Counted from the first letter of the stretch, positions 27,503 to 37,366 are shown. The stretch: 64,000 nt of DNA from Gilliamella sp. B3022 (GCF_028751545.1 NZ_CP071867.1:2081306-2145305); one strand, 5' to 3'. The notes: generated by a model from the sequence alone, not told the origin. Made by a program: numbers and translations.

Positions 27503-27713
27503 AACGATAATTTCCATAAGCCAGCACAAACCAATCCGCAGTCCAACAGTCACCAAAAAACACACACTGTGGTGTTCCTTCTGTTGGCTGAGGATAATCA
27601 AAGTCATCAAACGTTGCTGCATTAACCTTATTATTATGTTTTTTGGCTAATGCTTGATTTAGAAAATAGGATGCAACCAGTACAACAACAAAACGCGCAA
27701 TCGCCCACCACAT
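27483..27713 (-). CDS. Small membrane-associated tail-module protein
   Basis: 76 residues from ATG 27713, chosen because AGGAGG lies 6 nt upstream. A hydrophobic N-terminal helix (WWAIARFVVVLVASYFLNQAL) is followed by a short polar linker and an aromatic C-terminus (CVFFGDCWTADWFVLAYGNYRYEAIRK). A protein of this type is regularly found between the BR0599 protein and the tail tip in siphovirus-type Mu-like phages. I know of no assigned function. Confidence 0.65.
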   Translation of the reverse strand: MWWAIARFVVVLVASYFLNQALAKKHNNKVNAATFDDFDYPQPTEGTPQCVFFGDCWTADWFVLAYGNYRYEAIRK

Positions 27714-27723
27714 AATGAACCTC

Positions 27724-28536
27724 CTAGAATAATTTAGTAATGCTATACGGTGATTTGCCGGGCATATGTGGACAACCACCATAATTCAAATGGTTATTAA
27801 ATTTATTTTCACAGGTATTAATTGTATTATCACAACCAGGGTATACATTAATTATCAAACCAACACTTAAGCCGTAAGTTCCACCATATAGGCTTAAATT
27901 ATTGTTGTTATGCATGCGAATACCTCGCCTTTCTGTTAGACCTTCAAACTCATATTCAATATAGCCACCACTAAAGTAACCATTATTAATATCTTGTGGT
28001 ACATTAAATGTAATTGATTTACCATCTAATGCGGTGATCTCTAATCCTGAAATGACATAATGACGGGCTTTAACCTTACATCTACTATCATAAAGTGCAT
28101 GAGGGCACTTTCTGCCCCAGGTCAACCTTAATCCCTGACGACCAAATGTATTAACAATATTAGTGGTGATAATTTTGGCTTCACCAATTTTTTCACGTTT
28201 GACTTCAGTGATATTACCTACCCATACCACCCGTAACTCTTGTTGATTATCATGATAATGCATGCGATAAATTCTAATTTTTACCGATGTACTCGGTGGC
28301 ACACCTCGGTAAAAAGAAACCACTTTATTCGTAACCGGTAAGATAATTTCGACATTATTATTACTGCTTGCTGATAATCCATTATCACTAATTGCAATCG
28401 CTTCCCATAGCGCATTATTAACCATTATTGAGCGATCGGCATTTGTATAGTGGTAATACAAATTCTGCCTTTTAAACTCATACAGTGTTAATGGTTGACC
28501 ATTTGCAACAGAATACTCAAACTCATTCCAACTCAT
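27724..28536 (-). CDS. Phage BR0599-family / DUF2163 tail protein
   Basis: 270 residues. The N-terminal half (EFEYSVANGQPLTLYEFKRQNLYYHYTNADR) and the centre (RVVWVGNITEVKREKIGEAKIITTN) are DUF2163-like. The C-terminal third, with CPHALYDSRCKV, YPGCDNTINTCENKFNNHLNYGGCPHMPG, is the Cys-rich BR0599 signature, which also occurs in gene transfer agents. It is thought to be a distal-tail hub component. It overlaps the upstream gene by 14 bases. Confidence 0.8.
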   Translation of the reverse strand: MSWNEFEYSVANGQPLTLYEFKRQNLYYHYTNADRSIMVNNALWEAIAISDNGLSASSNNNVEIILPVTNKVVSFYRGVPPSTSVKIRIYRMHYHDNQQELRVVWVGNITEVKREKIGEAKIITTNIVNTFGRQGLRLTWGRKCPHALYDSRCKVKARHYVISGLEITALDGKSITFNVPQDINNGYFSGGYIEYEFEGLTERRGIRMHNNNNLSLYGGTYGLSVGLIINVYPGCDNTINTCENKFNNHLNYGGCPHMPGKSPYSITKLF

Positions 28537-30184
28537 ACCGTACCTCCCTAAATGTAACGTTTATTTTTGCCGTGCCGTCAGCATCAGTTAAATGCTCCCA
28601 TACAACTTTGTCATCATTTAAACGGCATAGACGCATTATGGATATTTTGATTACTTCTTGGCACATAAATGCAACTTTTTTATTGAGCAACAACCGAAGT
28701 CCACCTTTGTTATTGCTTTTTACGTTGACAATTTCACGATATAAAATGCGGTTACCTCTCAGTAAAATTCTTAAGAACTGTCTACCGAGATAAGTTTCAG
28801 TCATGTTATTTTGTTCAATATCTAAAATTTCACTGGTTGCATCATCAACTAGTTTGCAATCATTGCTAAACGAGGGTACAAAAATTGGTTTTTGGCGACC
28901 ACGGAGGGCATAAAACAAGGCACGCAGTTCAAGTTGTTTATTACGACCATTAATTAAAAATTCATGGGATTGAGTAATAAAAACACGATTTGCGCTATCT
29001 GAGTAGTACACGATACCAGTTTGATTGTCGATTTCACGTCGCATTGATTCATATGAAACATGTACATCATCTGACCAATCTGGTTCTTGCTCCAGTACAT
29101 AAAAATTATTGTACATAGGTAGTTCAACATTAACGTTAATGTCATTTTTTTCAACAATTAAAAATCGTAACTCTGCGGTTGCTAATTCATCTGTTCGCCT
29201 GATAATTTTAGGTGGTTCAGTCAATTTTGCCGATTTAATAGGAAATACTTTGGCACCTTTTAAAACAGCTGTATATATTGGTTCGGATAGAGTAATACTT
29301 GAATTTGTAATTGACTCAATATTGGACACAATCGTATTACTATCATTCATAACTGTTAGATTACCGCCAACACGATAGTCTCGCCCGATAGTTGATAAAT
29401 AGATTGTCTTATCACCTGGTTTGATTTCTTTATCCAGTAATGCACTATCACTATAAATCGGCAATGAAAATGAGCTTAAATAGTTATGAAATAGTATATT
29501 TTCAATTTGTCGACGTTCATGTTGATGGATAAGTATTTGAAATTCAAATGTGCGACGTGGTGTTAATCGCATTGCTACTCGCTGTTCTGCCCCTGTTTGT
29601 GATTGATGTATATTGGTTTTCCATTCTAATGTTTCAGTAATACCTTGCGACCAATTCGGTGAGAGGGAAAGCGGTAGCGAACGATTACCGCTAACAACTA
29701 ATGTAACGGTTTCAGCGTTTAAAAAATGAAACGAAATTGTGCAGTCAATGCTATCCGTGCCATGACTATCAATATCAATCGATAACACTTTTAAGCTTAA
29801 TCGACTAAATAAAAGTGGTAACGCCACATTACTGACAGTGACCCCTTGTTTGTCACTATAGGTAATATCAGTCAAAATTTTACTGCTGAAATAACCGTTG
29901 AAAATTGATACTTCTATAGTGCGTTGATTACTAACATAACCAACATCAATAGTGGATGGATTAATATAGAGCTTGTTATAAATAATATTTAAAAATGATT
30001 GTGTAATGTAACCTTTTCGCACATTGAATAACTGCAACGGTATTCCGCGTGTAACTGGCCCTGTTTTGTCTTCAACGACAAAGGAGAGACGAGCCATACC
30101 TTGGTATTGTTGCAAATCAAAGCTGCGCTGACCACGTAGCTTTTTCAAACCATTAATAACGTATCCTGTATGTTTGGTACTCAT
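28523..30184 (-). CDS. Phage tail protein (distal tail, siphovirus type)
   Basis: 553 residues from ATG 30184, which overlaps the upstream stop (ATGA); a GTG 3 bases earlier is possible. Beta-rich, with RVAMRLTPRRTFEFQILIHQHERRQIENILF near 200, LPIYSDSALLDKEIKPGD near 240, GAKVFPIKSAKLTEPPKIIRRTDELATAELRF near 310 and RALFYALRGRQKPIFVPSF near 430. This is the large protein found between the tape measure and the BR0599 protein in siphovirus-type transposable phages. The biochemical role (hub or Dit-like) is inferred from position. Confidence 0.65.
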   Translation of the reverse strand: MSTKHTGYVINGLKKLRGQRSFDLQQYQGMARLSFVVEDKTGPVTRGIPLQLFNVRKGYITQSFLNIIYNKLYINPSTIDVGYVSNQRTIEVSIFNGYFSSKILTDITYSDKQGVTVSNVALPLLFSRLSLKVLSIDIDSHGTDSIDCTISFHFLNAETVTLVVSGNRSLPLSLSPNWSQGITETLEWKTNIHQSQTGAEQRVAMRLTPRRTFEFQILIHQHERRQIENILFHNYLSSFSLPIYSDSALLDKEIKPGDKTIYLSTIGRDYRVGGNLTVMNDSNTIVSNIESITNSSITLSEPIYTAVLKGAKVFPIKSAKLTEPPKIIRRTDELATAELRFLIVEKNDINVNVELPMYNNFYVLEQEPDWSDDVHVSYESMRREIDNQTGIVYYSDSANRVFITQSHEFLINGRNKQLELRALFYALRGRQKPIFVPSFSNDCKLVDDATSEILDIEQNNMTETYLGRQFLRILLRGNRILYREIVNVKSNNKGGLRLLLNKKVAFMCQEVIKISIMRLCRLNDDKVVWEHLTDADGTAKINVTFREVRYELE

Positions 30185-31143
30185 CACTCAATTACTCTAT
30201 AAAAGTAGCCAAGGTCATAACTGTTATCTTCATCTTGAACTTTATCTGTGACAGTTTGAAACATTGTTGCCGCACAGCAATAATATTTTTCACCATTAAT
30301 TTCACGAATAGTACCAGGAACAACACCATCAATTCTGGCAACATAAAAATCAGGAACTACACCGATGCGTTGATATTGTTTGCTAGCCAAATGCAGATAA
30401 ATGGATTGTGGCACCAACGTTATCAAATTATTAAATTGAGATAAACTTGCCTCAACAAGCAACATATCAGGGTGGGGTTTATAGTCACGCCGAATTGTTG
30501 CATCACCAATACCCATTGCGCCTATTCCTTCATAACCTGACTCATTTGCGCCAAAAAAATAATCTTTGTCCTCAACTCTAATAACGTTAGCGAATGTACG
30601 CCAAGGGAGCGATCCGATATACAAGTACATATCACTGGTGAAGGGATATGATGCGTAACTTGTATCATTAGTGTTTGTTGAATGTGTTCCGTACGCATAA
30701 TGACCACCATTGTAAATTCCATCTTTTTTTATTGTTCCAATACCAAAATGACGAAAACGACGAGAATCGACACGTACAACAACATGAATATATTGTGCTG
30801 TTGCTAAAAATGTATATGATGCAAATGGTTCATTATGAAAATTAGTACCAGCACCCCAATAATAACGATAGAAATTTGCTTTACCGTTAAACGAGCTTGA
30901 GCCTGTTTGATTGTCCCAGGGTAAATTTGCTTTAAACTGATTATTGATGGCAATGTACAACGTGGGGAGTGAATTTGATGTGCCAACTTTTAGGCTCCAA
31001 AAACATTTTTCATTATGTAAATAGAGTTCTTTTTCTTTAGTATTAATTTTATCAACAACCCACCCATTAACTGATTGTGCAAATGTCGCCAATTTTGATA
31101 ATAAATCCATAACCGACGAGGCGTTACCCGTTTGATATGCCAT
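30184..31143 (-). CDS. Phage tail protein, paralogue 2
   Basis: 319 residues, start MAYQTGNASSVMDLLSKLATFAQSVNGWVVDK. It shares its opening and general layout with the next gene upstream (MAYQSGIADNEIDLLDKLNLFL), so the two look like diverged paralogues. Middle and end are rich in aromatic residues and glycine (FYRYYWGAGTNFHNEPFASYTF, GIGAMGIGDATIRRDYKPHPD), as in virion surface proteins. Proteins with this MAY-TG-A-DLL-KL start sit after the tape measure in related phages. Function unknown. Confidence 0.7.
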   Translation of the reverse strand: MAYQTGNASSVMDLLSKLATFAQSVNGWVVDKINTKEKELYLHNEKCFWSLKVGTSNSLPTLYIAINNQFKANLPWDNQTGSSSFNGKANFYRYYWGAGTNFHNEPFASYTFLATAQYIHVVVRVDSRRFRHFGIGTIKKDGIYNGGHYAYGTHSTNTNDTSYASYPFTSDMYLYIGSLPWRTFANVIRVEDKDYFFGANESGYEGIGAMGIGDATIRRDYKPHPDMLLVEASLSQFNNLITLVPQSIYLHLASKQYQRIGVVPDFYVARIDGVVPGTIREINGEKYYCCAATMFQTVTDKVQDEDNSYDLGYFYRVIE

Positions 31144-31157
31144 GTTTAGCTCCTATC

Positions 31158-32096
31158 CTATATTTTTTCAATTGCAAAAAAATCAATATTTGTTACACGA
31201 AAACCGTTTTGAAAAATAATAAATTCGCGACCATCATCGGTTTTAATCGTATCTTCTGCCGCTCGACTTAATCCTGGTACCCAGTAAACACCATCTAACG
31301 CTCCCCAAAATTGAGTTGCACCTTTTGTCACGTCAACAATGGAAACAGGATAAAGTGGTGAGTAGCTATCAGGTGATGCAGTTAATGCATTGATTTTTTT
31401 ATTGCCATAATAATAAAATTGTTCAATACCTCTTGGATAAACTAACATTGTTTGGCTACCTTTTGAACCATAAAACTGTTGCCATGATTGCGCTGGGGTA
31501 AATACATAAAAATGATTGTTACGCGGGTCGATAATTGAGGAAAAATAATCTGTTGTGATTGAATATCGCAGTAATTCATTATTACAACTACCTGCAATGA
31601 CAAGTGGATAAGGGTACTCATTTGGCAATGCGTTTGGTAGCATAAATCCGCAATAACAACTTGAATAAACAGTTGTCATTTTTGTTACCACAACAAAACG
31701 ACGATTATTAGCAAAAAACCAGTAATGTAGTGGATTATTATCAGCAAATAGTCCAACTTGTGTGCAATTTAACATACCGCTAAATATGTCATTGGGTTGA
31801 TTGATTAATTCAACATTAAAGTAGGTTCCACCGCAGAAATAAAGATTATAAGTATCATTTAAAATGCTATTATCTGTTTTACACGCAACATAAATATTAT
31901 TGCCAACAGTCGCTCCCGGCGCACTCCATGCATATGATTTTCGTTTTGCTATAGTTGCTGTAGCTGCAGTTTCGCCGCTGTAAATTTCTGTCCAGTTATC
32001 ACCTGTTTTAACTAATTCACTATCAGTTGTTAAAAATAGATTTAATTTATCCAGTAAATCGATTTCGTTATCTGCAATTCCACTTTGATACGCCAT
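31158..32096 (-). CDS. Phage tail protein, paralogue 1
   Basis: 312 residues, start MAYQSGIADNEIDLLDKLNLFLTTDSELVKTGDNWTEIY. Paralogue of the following gene. Cysteines are frequent (CNNELLRYS, SCYCGFMLP), and the sequence is rich in Tyr/Phe/Asn. It is translated immediately after the tape-measure gene (3 bases). The N-terminal TGDNWTEIY-type motif is typical of these tail proteins; the ligand, if any, is unknown. Confidence 0.7.
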   Translation of the reverse strand: MAYQSGIADNEIDLLDKLNLFLTTDSELVKTGDNWTEIYSGETAATATIAKRKSYAWSAPGATVGNNIYVACKTDNSILNDTYNLYFCGGTYFNVELINQPNDIFSGMLNCTQVGLFADNNPLHYWFFANNRRFVVVTKMTTVYSSCYCGFMLPNALPNEYPYPLVIAGSCNNELLRYSITTDYFSSIIDPRNNHFYVFTPAQSWQQFYGSKGSQTMLVYPRGIEQFYYYGNKKINALTASPDSYSPLYPVSIVDVTKGATQFWGALDGVYWVPGLSRAAEDTIKTDDGREFIIFQNGFRVTNIDFFAIEKI

Positions 32097-32099
32097 AGA

Positions 32100-35000
32100 T
32101 TAAATCTCCAAATCTTGTTTAATTGTTTGTCTATTTGCTCGAATAAATGTTTTAAATGCTCTACCACCCGTCACACTATTAATGCCACGACTGACCATAT
32201 CACCCGCATCAATGAATAGTTCTTGCTGAATAACGGGACTTAATACAGTTGGTGAGCTTTTGCGTTGTTGGTTATCATCAAGTAATGGCGCTTTTGGAAT
32301 ATTGACATTGCTAACAGGTCCACCTGTTGCATAATAATGTAATCGTCCCGTATTGATAGCGTGAAGATAGTCGAGACCGTATTTTTTCACAGATTCAGCT
32401 TTCACAACAAATTCACCGTTTGATAAGCGAGCAGGGATTGAATCTGATGTGCTTGTACCGGGTCCACTGATATAACCACCAGTCGCTGCCACAACAGATG
32501 CTGCACCGGCTAACCCAGACATAGCAGAACTACCCGCACTAGCCGATGTAATTGCTGTGTATAAGGTCGCTGCACCACTTGAAAATGCGCCTGCCATTGC
32601 ACCTGTTAATCCTGCGGTGCCCGTTGTCATTGCGGTAGTTAATGAAGTGCCCAGTTCAACCGAACCAACACTTGTCGCAGAGGTTATTGCTGTGCTCATC
32701 AATTCTGCTGAAGCGATAGCACTGGCATTTTCTGCTGTATCGGTTATTGAGCTAAAAAGTGATTTACCCAAATTACTGAGTTGATTCATGGCAATATCAG
32801 CAAGACCTTTACTTGCTACCTGAGCCATTGCTGATACGATACTTTGTGCAAGGTTTAATAATGCGTCTTTTAATTCAAACGTACCTTTTGCTAAAGAATC
32901 AAGACTACCTTGGATACCGCTTTGCAACCCGTTTTTAAATGCATTGGTTAATGCATCGGTAGTTTTATTTAGTTCTGCAATTTGCAGCTGAAGTGTAGCA
33001 AGTGCTTTTTGTGCATTTTCCCCAACTTGACCCGGAAGCGTTGTCATAGCTTGCAAAGTAGGTAAATATTTGGCAAGTTCTTGCGCTGTTTGCTTGTGCA
33101 AATCAACTAATTGGCTTTGTCCTTCAATTTGTGTAATTAAACCAGCAGTTACTTGTGCTTGTATACTTTGTTCTTTTATTGACTGTTGTGATTGTGCTTG
33201 CTGAACTTTTGCTAAAATTTCGGCAAGATTTGCTTCAGCTTTTTTTAGTGGCAATAACTGGTCAATTAAATCAATACCTTCAATATTTTTATTGGCTTTA
33301 AGTTGCGCTATAACGGCTTGATACCATCTATCAATTTCTGCTGTTTTAATTCTGGTTGGGTCAAACAATAACGAATTGAGTTGATTTTGTAATTCGTCAT
33401 TAAGTTTTTTATTTTCGTGTGCTGTAATTGCATTATTTGCCGCATTAGCTCGATTACGTTGCTCTAACGTTAATTTTTGAGAATCAATCAACGTTTGCCG
33501 AGTTGCATATGTTTTTTGTGTCTGCTTATCCACTTGTGATTCCAGCGATTTTATAAATTGTTCTGTTTCACGTGCTGCAGATTTTGCCGCTCGAGCTGAT
33601 TCTTGTATTGCTTTTTTCTTTGCTTCGTGCGCATCTATCAATTTTGCATTAGCGATGATTTCTTTTTTGAGCTCTGGGCTAGCGTTTTTATACTGACCTT
33701 TTTCTATTTCATAAAGTGCTTTAGCAACTGCTGTGCTTTTTTCTTGTAACGCAACTTTATTTTTTAATTGTTCGTTATATTGTCTTAGCTGTTTATCCGT
33801 GATTTCTTTTACATCTTTATCATATTGACCGCCTGAAAATGATTTACCGTCTTTTGATTTAACCCCTTGTGCTTGTAAATCTTTACGACCCTTTTCATCG
33901 GCCCACAGCGATTCATATTTTTTACGTAATTCATCAACAGCTTTAGCTTGTTTTTCGGCATCACTGGCATTTTGTTTATGCAGCTCATCAAGCTCTTTTT
34001 GGGCATTGATTGCTTTTTCATTAATTACATCTGTGTCATGCTTTTCTTGTGCTTCTTTTTGAAGTTTATCTCGTTGAGTCTGTTTTTCTTGTAATGCTTT
34101 ATCATCATTTTTAGTATATGGAATAGATACTGACCCAGGAACAATATAAAAACCTCTATTTTTAGCTCCCTCCATTCGTTCAATATCTTCGTCTGAGCTT
34201 GATAACCCTAAACTAAATTTTAGCTCTTTTTTAAATCCTTCACCTATATCACTCACGCCATTTTTGAAAAGGCGCCACGCATTTTCTAACCAATTGAGCT
34301 GTTCTTTCATCTTATTAGCGCTGACTTCCATCTCTGAAGCATATTTATCTGTAGCGATTGCAATAGCCTCTTCGGTTCTACCTTGCTCTTCTAATGCGCT
34401 TATACGCTGATAAGTAGCCAGATCTAAAAAGTGATATTGTTTATTACTTTCAACAGCCCAGCTTGTGACCGAATTTTCAATACCTTTAAATGATTGAACG
34501 GCGTCTTGGGCACTTTTTTCTGTCACAGTTGCCATATAGGCTGATGCAGTAGCAATATTTTCAATCGTTTTTGCTGATAATCGCCCCGCTGATGTCAGTT
34601 CTGCAATAACACCACGTGTTTCACTGTAGTTATGATTAATTTTACCGATACGCTGAGACATAGCCTCAAGCCCGCCTGCGGTAGCACCGGCATAATTACC
34701 CGTTGAAATTAAGGCACGATTAAACCGCTCTTGGTCTGAAATTATCGTACTTATCACTTGGGACATTTTGTAAAAAGTCGCGATGAAAACACCCACCGAT
34801 AATGTGGCTGCACTAAATAATGGCGGTAATCGTCCAGTCATGTTGCCAATTGTCAGCAATGAATTTCCCGCTGATGCAAAATTACCACTCGATAATTGTT
34901 TAAACATACTGATGATGCTACGACGGGCGCCTTTGGTATTTAAATCTAATTTTTTAGTACTTTCATTGAGCGTTTCAACCGTTGATAATGCAGCACGTTG

Positions 35001-35432
35001 ATTATTGATTTTCCCAAGATAATCATCAAACGTATCAGTATCAATCACGCCTGCTTTTTTGGATTTCCTTAATTTGCTTTCTAGCTCATCTAAACGACTT
35101 AGACCTTTTGTAGCAGGATCAATACTAGCAAGTAATTTGTCTAAACCTTGGCGCAGTTTTTCAACTTCTTTTTTATGCGCTTCAGCTGCTTTAGCGGCAA
35201 TACTTTGTGCTTTAGCTTGTTTTTCAGCAGCAGCGGCAGCTTGCGCACCACGGTTCATTGCCTCAGTTTGTGCCGTATAAACATCTTTGATGCTTTGAGC
35301 ACTTTTTTTGTTAGCATCTTGAGCAACATTTGCTGACTCTTTCAGTTCAGCATTTAATTGACTGATATTATCTTTTGCTCTATTCACATCAGCCGTGAAT
35401 TTCATTGCAATATTCATATCGTTATTAGCCAT
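32100..35432 (-). CDS. Tail tape measure protein
   Basis: 1,110 residues, the longest gene of the prophage. It sets the length of a non-contractile tail and is threaded through the tail tube. A coiled-coil Ala/Lys/Gln-rich N-terminus is followed by a prophage tape-measure domain (GNYAGATAGGLEAMSQRIG, TIENIATASAYMATVTEKSAQDAVQSF near 240-300). Long coiled coils run from about 430 to 800, and the hydrophobic Ala/Ser/Thr-rich C-terminal part ends in GGYISGPGTSTSDSIPARLSNGEFVV, the lambda-type C-terminal motif. It follows the frameshifted chaperone gene, the usual order. Confidence 0.92.
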   Translation of the reverse strand: MANNDMNIAMKFTADVNRAKDNISQLNAELKESANVAQDANKKSAQSIKDVYTAQTEAMNRGAQAAAAAEKQAKAQSIAAKAAEAHKKEVEKLRQGLDKLLASIDPATKGLSRLDELESKLRKSKKAGVIDTDTFDDYLGKINNQRAALSTVETLNESTKKLDLNTKGARRSIISMFKQLSSGNFASAGNSLLTIGNMTGRLPPLFSAATLSVGVFIATFYKMSQVISTIISDQERFNRALISTGNYAGATAGGLEAMSQRIGKINHNYSETRGVIAELTSAGRLSAKTIENIATASAYMATVTEKSAQDAVQSFKGIENSVTSWAVESNKQYHFLDLATYQRISALEEQGRTEEAIAIATDKYASEMEVSANKMKEQLNWLENAWRLFKNGVSDIGEGFKKELKFSLGLSSSDEDIERMEGAKNRGFYIVPGSVSIPYTKNDDKALQEKQTQRDKLQKEAQEKHDTDVINEKAINAQKELDELHKQNASDAEKQAKAVDELRKKYESLWADEKGRKDLQAQGVKSKDGKSFSGGQYDKDVKEITDKQLRQYNEQLKNKVALQEKSTAVAKALYEIEKGQYKNASPELKKEIIANAKLIDAHEAKKKAIQESARAAKSAARETEQFIKSLESQVDKQTQKTYATRQTLIDSQKLTLEQRNRANAANNAITAHENKKLNDELQNQLNSLLFDPTRIKTAEIDRWYQAVIAQLKANKNIEGIDLIDQLLPLKKAEANLAEILAKVQQAQSQQSIKEQSIQAQVTAGLITQIEGQSQLVDLHKQTAQELAKYLPTLQAMTTLPGQVGENAQKALATLQLQIAELNKTTDALTNAFKNGLQSGIQGSLDSLAKGTFELKDALLNLAQSIVSAMAQVASKGLADIAMNQLSNLGKSLFSSITDTAENASAIASAELMSTAITSATSVGSVELGTSLTTAMTTGTAGLTGAMAGAFSSGAATLYTAITSASAGSSAMSGLAGAASVVAATGGYISGPGTSTSDSIPARLSNGEFVVKAESVKKYGLDYLHAINTGRLHYYATGGPVSNVNIPKAPLLDDNQQRKSSPTVLSPVIQQELFIDAGDMVSRGINSVTGGRAFKTFIRANRQTIKQDLEI

Positions 35433-35434
35433 TA

Positions 35435-36063
35435 TTATTGCTCTCCGCGTAACTGTTTTACAAACTTTGTAACTTGTTTACCACCATTAAAGCCAACACA
35501 AATATCTTCAACTCTGTTGGCTCGTTCTCGATTTTGTAACTTAATTAATTCATCGTAATACAGCAGTAATTGGCGTTGCGTATAATGCGGTAACTGCTGT
35601 GGATCATGTCCGTTTTTAATTAATAGTGTAAAAACTTCACTCCAGCTTACTGATTTGCCTGTTTTGCAGCGTTTTGCCGAATGATTTTGCGAGTTACCGC
35701 GTTCATAAAAAAACGAGAGTTAACAACCCACCACCAATCAAGTAATTGCAAACCATCTTCATATAACAACGCTTCAATAAACGAAATCGGTTTTTGAATA
35801 GAGGTACTGATTAATGAATAAACCAATTCTAAATTACCCATAATAATTGTGTCGGCTTGCTCAATAGTGATTTTGTTTGTACCGTTCATTTCATTCACAA
35901 TTAATGCAACAAACTGGTCAATCTCATTACTGATTGTTAGTGCATCTTTAAATGAATATTCACGTACTGTAATTGTTTCACCAGCTAGCACGATCTCACG
36001 ATTCGGCATTAATGTTGCTAAATCATTTGATTCTTCTTTTGTTGCTGTCACTTTTTCTGCCAT
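35435..36063 (-). CDS. Tail assembly chaperone GT fusion, made by -1 frameshift
   Basis: A second open frame (-1 relative to the chaperone) runs from about 35735 to TAA at 35437-35435 and has no ATG, GTG or TTG. It therefore needs frameshifting. A perfect slippery heptamer T-TTT-TTT (minus strand, 35713-35707) is in the right phase. Slipping there gives a fusion of about 209 residues (119 from frame 0 and 90 from frame -1). A second candidate, A-AAA, is at 35665-35662. The extension reads WSEVFTLLIKNGHDPQQL...VKQLRGEQ. Lambda G/GT and Mu use the same strategy at this location, directly before the tape measure. Confidence 0.78.
35647..36063 (-). CDS. Tail assembly chaperone (G-like)
   Basis: 138-residue frame-0 product. 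Mostly helical: ETITVREYSFKDALTISNEIDQFVALIV, then ISFIEALLYEDGLQLLDWWWVVNSRFFMNA. It sits between the tail tube and tape-measure genes, where phages place a chaperone that coats the tape measure before tube assembly. A fraction of ribosomes are expected to shift frame near its 3' end to make the longer form listed separately. Confidence 0.75.
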   Translation of the reverse strand: MAEKVTATKEESNDLATLMPNREIVLAGETITVREYSFKDALTISNEIDQFVALIVNEMNGTNKITIEQADTIIMGNLELVYSLISTSIQKPISFIEALLYEDGLQLLDWWWVVNSRFFMNAVTRKIIRQNAAKQANQ

Positions 36064-36135
36064 GTTATTTACCTACTAATAAAATTAGAGAGTTGAATAA
36101 TTAGCGGTGACACATCACCGCATAATAAAATAAAT

Positions 36136-36897
36136 TTATTTCGCCTTTTGAACGTATGAGCCAAAATAACCAAGTGAACTATCCTTGTTTTGACTCATAT
36201 CAGCCAAGACCGTGGCAGTAAGCGGTAATTCACCGTATCCCTCATTGTGTAGTAACGAAAAGTTAGAAATTGGATTGAATTTAACGCGGAATAGCTCCAC
36301 AATTACATGTTCATTTTCACGGTCAGTATTGATACCATCAAGCATAAACCAACGCTCAGGCGGTTGACGGGTAAAAATGCCCAAGCTTTCAGTCTTAGCA
36401 TATGAATAATCTACCGTTGCTGTTAATGCTTGTGTAGTTAATAATTTGATTAATCCTGCATAGGCTGATTCGATTTCATAATCTGTGCCTAATACTAATG
36501 TAGTTCCATCAGCAATTTTTAACTCAACATCAGCAACAAAGGGGTTAGCTAACTTTATGCGGTCACCAATGACTAAGTCGGCTGGTAATTTTTCATCAGT
36601 GACAATACCTGCCTCAACAGTAATTTTTTCACCATAAAGCGCTAACGCAATGTTTTCGATTGACCAATCTTTTAGCGTTAAGTTTAACGTGCCACTTTTA
36701 CCTAGTGTTAATTCACCAACTTGTAAGCGTTGTCCTGTGTATGATTCATTTTGTGTCACGGTTTCAACACTTAACTCCATCTCGCAAGAGTCAGCGGTAC
36801 CCACATGCCGAAAGGCATTAGGTCGAACGGGTGAATTGGCGGTATTACGGGTGGCAAGATTTATGGTACCTTGTAAACTCATTAATAAATCTGACAT
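36136..36897 (-). CDS. Major tail tube protein
   Basis: 253 residues, beta-rich. LLMSLQGTINLATRN at the start, LTLGKSGTLNLTLKDWSIENIALALYGE near 65, then LVLGTDYEIESAYAGLIKLL (a pattern common in siphovirus tube proteins) and a C-terminal VELFRVKFNPISNFSLLHNEGYGELPLTATVLAD. AGGAGA precedes the ATG. There is no sheath gene anywhere in the cluster, so the tail is non-contractile. It lies between the terminator protein and the chaperone, as expected for a tube subunit. Confidence 0.8.
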   Translation of the reverse strand: MSDLLMSLQGTINLATRNTANSPVRPNAFRHVGTADSCEMELSVETVTQNESYTGQRLQVGELTLGKSGTLNLTLKDWSIENIALALYGEKITVEAGIVTDEKLPADLVIGDRIKLANPFVADVELKIADGTTLVLGTDYEIESAYAGLIKLLTTQALTATVDYSYAKTESLGIFTRQPPERWFMLDGINTDRENEHVIVELFRVKFNPISNFSLLHNEGYGELPLTATVLADMSQNKDSSLGYFGSYVQKAK

Positions 36898-36916
36898 ATC
36901 TTTCTCCTAAAATTAT

Positions 36917-37366
36917 TTATCGGCTACCGATGAAGTGTTGGGTTTGAAATGAATCAATCCAAACCAGCACGCCATTTTGAAAACCTAACGTTTGCCCACC
37001 AGTCCAACTAACTGGGCGAACGCCGTCAATAAACTGAACTGTTTTACCAATCAACAAATCGCGCACAGCTCCAATCACTGGGTTAGCTAGCTGTTTAACA
37101 TTTTGAATATTGGTTGCTTGGCTAGAAATATCACGAGCAACAACCACAACACCAAAATTAACACTGACTGACTGCCGTGTACCTGCGGGCTTATCGTTGG
37201 GTGTTTCTTTACCAAGCAAAACGTAAGCCGCTGGTGTCGGCGCTGAAGTTAAATCGGTTAACTTACTGTATTCAGCACTAGTACCAACAAAAACTAAGGT
37301 TTTATCCGCTAATAGGCTTCTTAGCTTTTCAGCAATCACTGAAACATCAAATGGTGCGCTACTCAT
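36917..37366 (-). CDS. Tail terminator protein (Gp37-like)
   Basis: 149 residues. VIAEKLRSLLADKTLVFVGTSAEYSKL at the start, then AAYVLLGKETPNDKPAGTRQSVSVNFGVVVVARD and a C-terminal GQTLGFQNGVLVWIDSFQTQHFIG. This is the Gp37-like tail terminator pattern of Mu-related phages: a ring that caps the finished tail and joins it to the head. It overlaps the DUF1320 gene by 4 bases. Confidence 0.75.
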   Translation of the reverse strand: MSSAPFDVSVIAEKLRSLLADKTLVFVGTSAEYSKLTDLTSAPTPAAYVLLGKETPNDKPAGTRQSVSVNFGVVVVARDISSQATNIQNVKQLANPVIGAVRDLLIGKTVQFIDGVRPVSWTGGQTLGFQNGVLVWIDSFQTQHFIGSR

